In this document: positions 53,770 through 62,819 of the stretch, one piece after another
Layout of the letters: the number at the start of each line of letters is the position of its first letter
How positions within the stretch are numbered: position 1 is the stretch's first letter
Origin: Tetzosporium hominis
GTDB lineage: Bacteria > Bacillota > Bacilli > Bacillales_A > Planococcaceae
Assembly: GCF_002265435.1 (NCBI RefSeq)
Contig: NZ_NOKQ01000276.1
Coordinates: 1-64,000, forward strand
Direction of reading: 5' to 3'
DNA length: 64,000 nucleotides
Translations under genes and position numbers: made by a program
The notes under the pieces: model-generated
What the model saw: only the letters and a program-made list of their open reading frames with translations
What the model was told of the DNA's origin: nothing
Database searches by the model: none

Positions 53770-54386
53770 AAGACGTCAAACCCTTCTTTTTCAAGTGCGG
53801 AAACGAGTTTTAGGGGATTAATCGTTTTCACACGGATGACCAACACTTTGTAAGTCTCGTCTTTTTTGTCTGGATAGACGAGGACAGAAAGGACGTTCAC
53901 TTTGTGTTGATAAAATACTTTGGAGACTTCGTACAAGACACCGGATTTATTAGGAACCCGGATTTCAATCTGTGAGCCAGGTTGCGTAACTCCCGTCAGT
54001 TCAATGAATTTATACAGCATGTCCGACTCTGTGATCATCCCTACCAGCTTTCCTTTGCTTACAATGGGTAAACATCCGATTCGGTTGTCATAAAAGATAG
54101 TAGCTGTTTCTTCTACGAAATCTAGGGGATGGCCCGTAATCGGATTTTTTGTCATGATTCGCTCGATAGGAGTGTCAAGTACGCTGTAGTCATCAGATTC
54201 AAGTAAATTGGACGGAGTTGCTTGTTTAATATCTCGATCGGTGATGACACCAACTACTTTTCGCTGTTCGTTAATCACGGCGATATGACGAATCTTCTTT
54301 TCTCTAAGTGTAGCAGCTGCTTCCCGTAACGTCTGGGTAGGGTACAAGGTGGCAACGTCTGGATTCATAATTTCTTCAATTAACAT
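53745..54386 (-). CDS. acuB: CBS-ACT domain protein AcuB
   Basis: 213 residues: tandem CBS domains (about 1-135) and a C-terminal ACT-like domain (about 140-210). Part of the acetoin/acetyl-CoA-synthetase control operon; biochemical role unsettled. GAGGGACC-type binding site before ATG 54386. Confidence 0.92.
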   Translation of the reverse strand: MLIEEIMNPDVATLYPTQTLREAAATLREKKIRHIAVINEQRKVVGVITDRDIKQATPSNLLESDDYSVLDTPIERIMTKNPITGHPLDFVEETATIFYDNRIGCLPIVSKGKLVGMITESDMLYKFIELTGVTQPGSQIEIRVPNKSGVLYEVSKVFYQHKVNVLSVLVYPDKKDETYKVLVIRVKTINPLKLVSALEKEGFDVLWPSQPTL

Positions 54387-54396
54387 GAGGTCCCTC

Positions 54397-55029
54397 CTAA
54401 TACATAAAGCGGTTCATGAAACGTAGTTGATCAAACTGTTGAATGGATTCCGAATCGACCCGTGTCCCGATACGAGCCATTAAACAATTGGCAGGATGGG
54501 AACTAATTTCTGGGTCGTCTGTCGCAAAATATTCGAGACCGCCGGCATTCATCATTTTTTCCATCACTTTGCGGTACTCCCATACATTGAGTCCGGTTCC
54601 TTTTAAGTCCCAGTGCCAGTAATACTCGGTCGTTATGACAATGTAGTCGTTCATAGCATCATCCATCATCGAAACTTTCAATAAGCTCTTTCCAACACCA
54701 CTACCGCGGTACTTTGGAATGACTTCAATAGCACCTAACTCAATCAAGTTTTCCATATTGCCTTTAGACCATCGCTCTAAAGGATCCGGATGTAAGAATG
54801 TCGCATAACCTACAATAGTAGTTTGTTCGCGAGCAATAATTAAGCGCCCTTCAGGTAACTTGGCAATATCGATAATGGCTTTGTGCTGCTGCTCAGGCAC
54901 TCGAAATGCGGTTAAATCTTCATGAAACTGAAGAGCGGCGATTTCTTCACTAGGTACAGGTCCTTCTACAATGACTGTCCCGTGTTTAGTTTTGACTTCA
55001 ATGGCATTGTAAGTCTTCTTGTGAATCAC
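54397..55029 (-). CDS. acuA: protein acetyltransferase AcuA
   Basis: GNAT-family enzyme, 210 residues (the B. subtilis length), which acetylates and inactivates AcsA. The acetyl-CoA motif is VIPKYRGSGVGKSLL. Start is GTG 55029 with AAAGGTGG 7 nt upstream; the longer frame to 55104 runs through the promoter. Divergent from acsA, with a cre-like site between them. Confidence 0.93.
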   Translation of the reverse strand: MIHKKTYNAIEVKTKHGTVIVEGPVPSEEIAALQFHEDLTAFRVPEQQHKAIIDIAKLPEGRLIIAREQTTIVGYATFLHPDPLERWSKGNMENLIELGAIEVIPKYRGSGVGKSLLKVSMMDDAMNDYIVITTEYYWHWDLKGTGLNVWEYRKVMEKMMNAGGLEYFATDDPEISSHPANCLMARIGTRVDSESIQQFDQLRFMNRFMY

Positions 55030-55082
55030 ATGCACACCACCTTTGTTATACTCTTTTTCATTATACCGTAAAGTATTTACAA

Positions 55083-55096
55083 TGTGTGCGCTTTCA
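55083..55096. promoter_or_regulatory. candidate cre site between acuA and acsA
   Basis: TGTGTGCGCTTTCA matches the cre consensus at 12 of 14 positions. It overlaps the likely -35 region of the acuABC promoter (TATAAT at about 55061-55066, minus strand) and lies about 60 bp upstream of the acsA start. CcpA controls the same divergon in B. subtilis. Confidence 0.6.
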
Positions 55097-55113
55097 AGAA
55101 ACATTCAGAATAG

Positions 55114-55143
55114 TTGTACAAACGAAATAACTTTAGGTAAAAT
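55114..55143 (+). promoter_or_regulatory. acsA promoter
   Basis: TTGTAC, 18-nt spacer, TAAAAT. Confidence 0.65.
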
Positions 55144-55174
55144 AAGGGGGTACTTACATAGAAGGGGTGACGAT

Positions 55175-56893
55175 ATGAAACTTGAAACACTACCAGCAGT
55201 CCAAGGAGACTACAATCTCTCCGATTACGAGGGATTCTCAAAAGACTTTGCGTGGGATCAGGCATCGGAAGTCTTCGATTGGCACAAGACAGGAAAACTA
55301 AATATTGTGCACGAAGCAATCGATCGACACGCTCGTTCCCAAAACAAAAACAAAGTGGCTCTTTACTATCAGGATGGGACCCGTAAAGAAAGCTATACAT
55401 TTTATGAGATGATGCGCAACGTCAATCGTGCTGCAAATACATTATCCAAAAATTCATCTCTTGAAAAAGGAGACCGCATGTTTATTTTCATGCCACGTTC
55501 TCCAGAACTTTATTTTGCACTACTTGGGGCATTGAAGATGGGGGTCATAGTAGGGCCACTTTTCGAAGCTTTCATGGAAGGTGCAGTCTATGATCGTTTA
55601 GATGACAGCGATGCAAAAGTACTTGTGACAACTCCTGAATTGCTGTCACGAGTTCCAGTAGACAAGTTACCAAAACTTGAAACTATTTTCTTGGTTGGAG
55701 AATATGACAATTACGACGACAAATACGTGGATTTTGAGGCCGGCTTAAAAGAAGCTAGCGACTCATTTGAAACCGTTTGGGTAGACAAGGAAGACGGACT
55801 GGTCCTACATTACACTTCAGGATCAACTGGAAAACCGAAAGGAATTCTTCATGTCCATGGTGCGATGGTGCAACATTACCATACGATGAAATGGGTAATG
55901 GATATTCGAGATACTGACATCTATTGGTGTACAGCGGATCCAGGCTGGGTGACGGGAACAGTTTATGGTGTGTTCGGACCTTGGTTGACAGGAACTACCT
56001 CACTCATCTTAGGAGGCCGTTTTTCACCAGATGCTTGGTACAAGGCGATTGAAGACTATGGAGTGACAGTTTGGTATAGTGCTCCTACAGCGTTCCGAAT
56101 GTTGATGGGCGCTGGAGACAACCTGGTCAAAGACTACAATTTATCGACGCTTCGTCATTTATTGTCAGTAGGGGAACCATTGAATCCAGAAGTCGTGAAG
56201 TGGGGAATGCAAGTCTTTGGACTGCGAATTCATGATACTTGGTGGATGACAGAAACAGGTGGACAGATGATCTGTAACTATCCGACGATGGCAATCAAAC
56301 CAGGATCCATGGGGAAACCGATTCCGGGTGTGTATGCCGCTATCATCGATAACGAAGGAAAAGAAGTACCACCACTCACAATGGGCAACTTGGCCATCAA
56401 AAAAGGCTGGCCTTCGATGATGCGTGAGGTATGGAACAATAAAGAAAAGTATGAGTCATACTTCATGAATGACGAATGGTATTTCTCAGGAGATTCAGCC
56501 TACATGGATGAAGACGGGTATTTCTGGTTCCAAGGTCGTGTCGATGACGTCATCATGACGTCAGGAGAGCGTGTAGGACCATTTGAAGTAGAAAGCAAAC
56601 TGATTGAACATCCAGCAGTTATGGAAGCTGGAGTCATTGGAAAGCCAGACCCTGTTCGGGGCGAAATTATTAAGGCGTTCATTGCTTTAAATGATGGCTA
56701 TGAGGAGTCCGATGAATTGATTGCAGAAATTCAACAATTTGTGAAAAAAGGACTGGCTGCTCATGCAGCTCCACGAGAAATTGAATTTAAGGAAAAACTT
56801 CCGAAGACGCGTAGCGGAAAGATCATGCGTCGCGTGCTGAAGGCTTGGGAACTCAACTTGCCGACAGGTGATTTATCAACAATGGAAGACTAA
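55175..56893 (+). CDS. acsA: acetyl-CoA synthetase AcsA
   Basis: AMP-forming acetate activation, 572 residues as in B. subtilis. P-loop YTSGSTGKPKG near residue 213, WWMTETGG, YFSGDSA and the C-terminal KTRSGKIMRR whose lysine is the AcuA acetylation and catalytic site. GAAGGGGTG before ATG 55175. With divergent acuABC it forms the acetate-use module under acetylation and CcpA control. Confidence 0.96.
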   Translation: MKLETLPAVQGDYNLSDYEGFSKDFAWDQASEVFDWHKTGKLNIVHEAIDRHARSQNKNKVALYYQDGTRKESYTFYEMMRNVNRAANTLSKNSSLEKGDRMFIFMPRSPELYFALLGALKMGVIVGPLFEAFMEGAVYDRLDDSDAKVLVTTPELLSRVPVDKLPKLETIFLVGEYDNYDDKYVDFEAGLKEASDSFETVWVDKEDGLVLHYTSGSTGKPKGILHVHGAMVQHYHTMKWVMDIRDTDIYWCTADPGWVTGTVYGVFGPWLTGTTSLILGGRFSPDAWYKAIEDYGVTVWYSAPTAFRMLMGAGDNLVKDYNLSTLRHLLSVGEPLNPEVVKWGMQVFGLRIHDTWWMTETGGQMICNYPTMAIKPGSMGKPIPGVYAAIIDNEGKEVPPLTMGNLAIKKGWPSMMREVWNNKEKYESYFMNDEWYFSGDSAYMDEDGYFWFQGRVDDVIMTSGERVGPFEVESKLIEHPAVMEAGVIGKPDPVRGEIIKAFIALNDGYEESDELIAEIQQFVKKGLAAHAAPREIEFKEKLPKTRSGKIMRRVLKAWELNLPTGDLSTMED

Positions 56894-56938
56894 TAAAAAA
56901 ACAGTACGCTGAATTTTCTCAGCGTACTGTTTTTTTAT
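56894..56938. terminator. bidirectional terminator acsA / PBP
   Basis: ACAGTACGCTGA (56901-56912) pairs perfectly with TCAGCGTACTGT (56919-56930), with A7 before and T7 after; serves both convergent genes. Confidence 0.92.
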
Positions 56939-56943
56939 ATAGG

Positions 56944-59880
56944 TTATTCTTCACCGTCATCGGTGCCTGGATCTGTAGGATCTGTCGGTTCAACTGGATC
57001 CGTTGGCTCTTCATCTCCGCCACCGTTGTCACCACCGCCAGAATTTCCTCCGCCATCTCCACCACCAGAATTATTTCCTCCAGAATTGCCACCGCCAGAA
57101 GCAGGTGGTTTTGGTTCTGGTTTCGGCTCAGGACGTTCTCGTGTGATCACATTAGATGGTGCAGATATCTTACCAGTAATGTCTACTGCACGCACAGAAT
57201 AATTTCCATAACCACCTAGTACATAACGATTTTCACTAGCTTGTGGGATGGCTGCAATTCGTGTATCACCTTGGTAAATATAATACCCTACGACATCAGC
57301 TGAGCCTGAATTGGTCCACGTCATAACACTGTTTGCTACTGCAGCAGAAACTCCAGAAGGAGCCACTCCATCTGCATTAAATACATCTTCAGATACTACA
57401 TTTGATGCAAAGCCGGAGTTCTCTGGGAACAGTTTGCTTGCATTTCCGCCAAAGTTACCTAGCATGCGATCAATGAACGACTCACTTACTCCGAATCCAC
57501 CCTTAACAACAAATTCAGCAGGTGTTGAGTCAAGTGCGCGGTAGCGATTGCCATTAATGGTTACATAAGACGAGCTTACTAAACTATCATCTGGTTTCGT
57601 AGGCAAGAATGTTGCTGCATTAAACAAGTCAGATTTTACGAGACCTGCATTCGAACAAGCAGTAGACGGTGCCAAACCTGAAATACCACAGAATGAGCGC
57701 TCTACTACACCTTCAGGACGTTGGAACGTCTTGTTTGGTGCTGCAATTAACTCTGGGTTAACGTCATACATGCCATTCATAAGATTCGCCCAAAGTGTAT
57801 TCGAGCGCACACTTGGATGTCCATACGTATTGTTCATATAGAAGAGGGTGTTGTCACCCGCTTTAAAGTTGTAGTTGTCATACCCAAGCCATACGCTAAG
57901 TGTGACGTTTGGATTGTAACCGATCAACCAAGCATCTTTATGGTCCTGAGTTGTCCCTGTCTTACCGGCAATATCAGAACTGAATTTCAAGCGTGAATTT
58001 GCGACTGTTGCTGTTCCTTCGTCAAATACATCGCGCATAATATCATTCATGATATAAGCAGTAGCAGGGCTGAACACTTGTACAGGTTCTGCCTTGTGTT
58101 CATATACGATATTCCCATCTACATCTTCAATCTTTTCGATTAAATAAGCATCTACAAAGGATCCATTGTTCGCAAACATCGCGAAGGCGTTTGTATTTTC
58201 TTCAATAGTGACACCTTTACTTGTTCCACCGATAGAAAGGGAAAGGTTGCTGTTCTCCTTATCTTCGACACTATCGAAGCCCATTTTATGAAGAAAATCG
58301 ATAGGTTTACGTTCACGTATCGTGTCATATAAACGGATCGCTGTTAAATTTTGAGACGTTGTCAGGGCGCTACGAAGCGAAATGATTCCCTTTTCTTGGT
58401 TTGGATTGTAGTTCTCTGGTGACCATCCTGAGTTAGACGCATCCGTGAATGAGAACTCTACATCGACTACTGGAGTACCAGCGCCAGCTACACCATATTC
58501 AATTGCTGGTGCATAGACCATCAGCGGTTTGAACGTTGAACCAGGAGAGCGGTAAGCTTGTGTCGAGTGATTTAGAGCTTCAATATTGTGATCACGACCA
58601 CCCATGAATGCAAGAATACGTCCGGTTTGATTTTCAAGTAACATACCACCAACTTGCACGGGTTCTTCTACTTTTTCAATCTCACCTGTCTCGGAATTCT
58701 TTACTTCTTTCACACGAGTATAGCCGTACATGTCATAGTTTGATTTGATTTCTTCCATTTTGCGCATCAATTTCTCATCAATTGTCGTGTGGATGCGGTA
58801 TCCACCTGTTGCGATTTCTTGACGTGCCAATTGACGGTACTCATTACGAAGTGAAGAATCTCCATCGATTCGCTTTGGATCTAATCCATCACGTTCAGCC
58901 AAAACTTTGGCCATAATCGTAGTGACGCGTTCTTCTACTTCAATTGTTAGCCAAGGAAGATCTTCATAAGTCGATGCTTCACGAGGTTTAAAGTCTTTTG
59001 TGATGTCATAAGCAAGAGCTTCTTGATACTCAGCTTCTGTGATGTAACCCGTCTCATTCATACGGAAAAGAACAGTTTTCATCCGGTCGATTCCTGGCGC
59101 GAGTCCTTCCGCGTCCTTCAATTCACCTTTACTAGTAAATGGAGTATAACGGTAGGGAGCTTGAGGAATTCCCGCAATATAAGCGGACTGAGCTAAGTTT
59201 AAATCTTTAGCTTCTACACCAAAAATTCCTTGTGCAGCTGTTTCAATCCCTGCTATATTACGCCCACTTGAATTTCGTCCATAAGGGATGATGTTGAGGT
59301 AGGCTTCTAAGATTTCTTCTTTATCCATATATTCTTCTAAACGCATCGCAAGGAGAATTTCTTTTGCCTTACGAGAATAGGAGACTTCATTTGTTAGAAT
59401 CTGATTTTTGATGATTTGTTGCGTTAATGTAGAACCACCAGTTTGTGTGTCTGCATTTGTAATATCTTGTAGCAGTCCACGGAAGATCGCTTTTGGTACA
59501 ATCCCGTCATGTACTTCAAAATATTCATCTTCAGTAGCGAACACAGCATTTAATACATTGTCTGAGACAGCATCAAGTTTCGTTTCTGTACGCTCCAGAT
59601 CCGTTCTCATTTTTCCAAAGTAATTATTGTCTTTGAAATAAATCTCTGAGGTCTCTTCGTATGTGAAGACCGCATTGCGCATTTGTTCAGCAGAACGCAA
59701 CGGTTCATCTTTTACAAGCGCTGCAAAATAGCCAGCTCCGACAGATGCGCCAAAGGCTCCCAGGACCACAAACACAACTAATAAAATCAGTGCTAAGTTC
59801 CAAAAAACACTTCCTGTAATACGTAATGCCTTGGCCCATTTTGAACGGGTCCAACTATCTAATCGTTCCTTCCAGTTCAA
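56944..59880 (-). CDS. class A penicillin-binding protein with FN3 domain and Gly-rich tail
   Basis: Bifunctional peptidoglycan glycosyltransferase/transpeptidase of 978 residues. One N-terminal membrane helix (about 24-52). GT51 domain: EDEYF (catalytic Glu117), GGSTLTQQIIKN (148-159), KEILLAMRLEE. Transpeptidase: STFK (Ser448-Lys451), SQN (509-511), KTGT (640-643). Then an FN3-like domain (about 840-910), a Pro/Lys-rich hinge, a Gly/Asn/Ser/Asp-rich stretch (929-955) and an acidic Pro-Thr tail. Expected outside the membrane. It lies between acsA and tyrS; which PBP1 paralogue it replaces is unclear. Confidence 0.94.
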   Translation of the reverse strand: MNWKERLDSWTRSKWAKALRITGSVFWNLALILLVVFVVLGAFGASVGAGYFAALVKDEPLRSAEQMRNAVFTYEETSEIYFKDNNYFGKMRTDLERTETKLDAVSDNVLNAVFATEDEYFEVHDGIVPKAIFRGLLQDITNADTQTGGSTLTQQIIKNQILTNEVSYSRKAKEILLAMRLEEYMDKEEILEAYLNIIPYGRNSSGRNIAGIETAAQGIFGVEAKDLNLAQSAYIAGIPQAPYRYTPFTSKGELKDAEGLAPGIDRMKTVLFRMNETGYITEAEYQEALAYDITKDFKPREASTYEDLPWLTIEVEERVTTIMAKVLAERDGLDPKRIDGDSSLRNEYRQLARQEIATGGYRIHTTIDEKLMRKMEEIKSNYDMYGYTRVKEVKNSETGEIEKVEEPVQVGGMLLENQTGRILAFMGGRDHNIEALNHSTQAYRSPGSTFKPLMVYAPAIEYGVAGAGTPVVDVEFSFTDASNSGWSPENYNPNQEKGIISLRSALTTSQNLTAIRLYDTIRERKPIDFLHKMGFDSVEDKENSNLSLSIGGTSKGVTIEENTNAFAMFANNGSFVDAYLIEKIEDVDGNIVYEHKAEPVQVFSPATAYIMNDIMRDVFDEGTATVANSRLKFSSDIAGKTGTTQDHKDAWLIGYNPNVTLSVWLGYDNYNFKAGDNTLFYMNNTYGHPSVRSNTLWANLMNGMYDVNPELIAAPNKTFQRPEGVVERSFCGISGLAPSTACSNAGLVKSDLFNAATFLPTKPDDSLVSSSYVTINGNRYRALDSTPAEFVVKGGFGVSESFIDRMLGNFGGNASKLFPENSGFASNVVSEDVFNADGVAPSGVSAAVANSVMTWTNSGSADVVGYYIYQGDTRIAAIPQASENRYVLGGYGNYSVRAVDITGKISAPSNVITRERPEPKPEPKPPASGGGNSGGNNSGGGDGGGNSGGGDNGGGDEEPTDPVEPTDPTDPGTDDGEE

Positions 59881-59944
59881 GGTCGTGCACCCCCTAAAAT
59901 ATCACTTTATTATAGCATAATAGGCACCCCAAGTTCGATAGTTA

Positions 59945-59972
59945 TTGACAACTTCTGTGAAATGAGTAAAAT
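59945..59972 (+). promoter_or_regulatory. tyrS promoter
   Basis: TTGACA, 16-nt spacer, TAAAAT. Confidence 0.75.
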
Positions 59973-59978
59973 AGGTAT

Positions 59979-60201
59979 ATATTTAAGCGATGAGTAAATA
60001 CGAGTAGCTTATGGTCAATGCCATTAGAAATCTGGTGGGTGCTGCAAACCAGACATTGCCATGCGTGAAGTACAGTTTAGGAGCTTAACGTAAGACGGCG
60101 TTAACGTCATACGAGTGAGAAGGAGATAGCTCCTTTCTAAACTGGGTGGTACCGCGCGTATTCGCGTCCCTGCATCTTTTGAGATGTAGGGACTTTTTTA
60201 T
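59979..60201 (+). promoter_or_regulatory. T-box leader of tyrS (Tyr)
   Basis: Stem I region with CTGGTGGGTGCTGCAAACCA near 60031, specifier codon TAC at 60071-60073, T-box TGGGTGGTACCGCG (60144-60157), and terminator GTCCCTGCATCT / AGATGTAGGGAC (60167-60194) with T tract. Confidence 0.95.
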
Positions 60202-60219
60202 TGCGAAAATTCAGATTGA

Positions 60220-61500
<1,281 letters not shown>

Positions 61501-61604
61501 ATGGTATTAAAAATTGTTGAAAAAAATCAATATTAACTAATTTTTTGTTATGGGATTGTGGTACACTAGCATATATATATGAACCTATGCAAGGAGTAGC
61601 GGTA

Positions 61605-61793
61605 ATGTCCCAATCAAAAATTTGTATAGTAAGTGTCGTTGATGATTTTTTCGTGATTTTAAATGAAAAAGAAACAAATGAGCGTATATTTATCCCTAAA
61701 GATAAATTTACAGTTAAGGCCAAGCCAGGGGATCAATTAGAGATCACACGTGATGAGCGTTTGAACGGCTATATTTTTAAAGAAATTATGTAA
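61605..61793 (+). CDS. small DUF3006-like protein
   Basis: 62 residues with a beta-rich pattern (CIVSVVDDFFVIL, RIFIPKDKF, KPGDQLEI) like DUF3006 proteins. ATG 61605 has AAGGAG 8 nt upstream. A longer frame to 61545 has no binding site. Monocistronic with its own terminator; function unknown. Confidence 0.65.
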   Translation: MSQSKICIVSVVDDFFVILNEKETNERIFIPKDKFTVKAKPGDQLEITRDERLNGYIFKEIM

Positions 61794-61800
61794 CAAGAAT

Positions 61801-61836
61801 ACCCGTTCTCACTTAGGTGAGGGCGGGTTTTTTTAG
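61801..61836 (+). terminator. terminator of the small DUF3006-like gene
   Basis: ACCCG..CTCAC and its complement GTGAG..CGGGT with T7. Confidence 0.85.
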
Positions 61837-61842
61837 TAGGCA

Positions 61843-61868
61843 CAAAAAAACCTCCCATAAAGGGAGGC
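61843..61868 (-). terminator. rpsD terminator
   Basis: On the minus strand CCTCCC-TTTAT-GGGAGG followed by seven T. Confidence 0.88.
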
Positions 61869-61879
61869 AGAAACGCAAA

Positions 61880-62482
61880 TTAACGAGAGTAGAACTCAAC
61901 GATAAGAGCTTCGTTGATTTCAGCAGATAATTCGCTACGCTCTGGAAGGCGAGTGAATTTACCAACTTTTTTGTCAGCGTCAAACTCTAAGTACTCAGGT
62001 ACGAAGTTGTTTACTTCCATAGCTTCGTTAACAGCTGTAAGGTTTTGAGATTTTTCACGAAGTGAGATCTCTTGACCTGGTTTTACAAGGTATGAAGGAA
62101 TGTCAACGCGTGCGCCATCGACCATAACGTGACCGTGGTTAACTAATTGACGAGCTCCACGACGAGTGCGAGCAAGACCTAAACGGTAAACTAAGTTATC
62201 TAGGCGAGTTTCAAGAAGGATCATGAAGTTTTCACCTTGTTTACCTTGAAGCTTAGCAGCTTTATTGAACAACGTTTTGAATTGACGCTCGTTCAAGCCA
62301 TATGAATGGCGAAGCTTTTGCTTTTCTTGTAATTGTAAACCGTACTCAGACAATTTTTTGCGTTGGTTTGGACCGTGTTGCCCTGGAGCGTACGGACGTT
62401 TTTCTAATTCTTTACCTGTGCCGCTTAGAGAAATTCCAAGACGACGAGACAGTTTCCATGATGGACCTGTATAACGAGACAT
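61880..62482 (-). CDS. rpsD: 30S ribosomal protein S4
   Basis: Primary 16S-binding ribosomal protein uS4, 200 residues. Starts [17 protein letters not shown]4 RNA-binding domain at about 90-155 ([27 protein letters not shown]). No N-terminal zinc cysteines, i.e. the Zn-independent type. GGAGGAG before ATG 62482. High codon bias. Preceded by a long leader, probably autoregulatory. Confidence 0.97.
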   Translation of the reverse strand: MSRYTGPSWKLSRRLGISLSGTGKELEKRPYAPGQHGPNQRKKLSEYGLQLQEKQKLRHSYGLNERQFKTLFNKAAKLQGKQGENFMILLETRLDNLVYRLGLARTRRGARQLVNHGHVMVDGARVDIPSYLVKPGQEISLREKSQNLTAVNEAMEVNNFVPEYLEFDADKKVGKFTRLPERSELSAEINEALIVEFYSR

Positions 62483-62667
62483 AGTAGTCTCCTCCTCTGT
62501 TGGTTTTATTTTGTTGTAAAATAAAAACCAATTGTATTCAGTCAAAAGGTTATTTTGTCATGATGTGATTTCGCCCATGCAGCCGAAGGGTTACATATCA
62601 CTTCCACAAAGTCGTGGGACAAACTAACAGCTCTTGGCCATACAACTGCTGCGTTTATTTTACACAA
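62483..62667 (-). promoter_or_regulatory. rpsD leader, probable S4 autoregulatory region
   Basis: About 185 nt of untranslated leader between promoter and start. Contains GC-rich segments (GTCCCACGAC, CCCTTCGGCTGCATGGG, minus strand) able to form stems. B. subtilis rpsD is autoregulated through such a leader; the assignment here is by analogy. Confidence 0.55.
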
Positions 62668-62672
62668 AGGCC

Positions 62673-62701
62673 ATTGTATAACATAGAAAGCCGTCTGTCA
62701 A
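62673..62701 (-). promoter_or_regulatory. rpsD promoter
   Basis: On the minus strand TTGACA (62701-62696), 17-nt spacer, TACAAT (62678-62673): near-consensus. Confidence 0.9.
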
Positions 62702-62751
62702 GGGATGGACCTGTACATAGCACGGAACTGGTCTGACTTCTTTGGAATCCA

Positions 62752-62781
62752 TTGCCAGAATAACAGAGTAAGAGCTACAAT
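62752..62781 (+). promoter_or_regulatory. promoter of the methionine gamma-lyase gene
   Basis: TTGCCA, 18-nt spacer, TACAAT. Confidence 0.7.
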
Positions 62782-62786
62782 CATAA

Positions 62787-62800
62787 TGAAAGCGTTTACA
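62787..62800 (+). promoter_or_regulatory. cre site (perfect consensus) before methionine gamma-lyase
   Basis: TGAAAGCGTTTACA matches TGAAARCGYTWWCA at all 14 positions. It covers the first transcribed bases, where CcpA binding would block initiation. Confidence 0.82.
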
Positions 62801-62819
62801 TTATAAAGGGGTGCTTTAC

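Noticed and set aside
56963-57202. Plus-strand proline-rich frame opposite the PBP tail
   Set aside because: It is the antisense reading of the Gly-rich codons of the PBP C-terminus.
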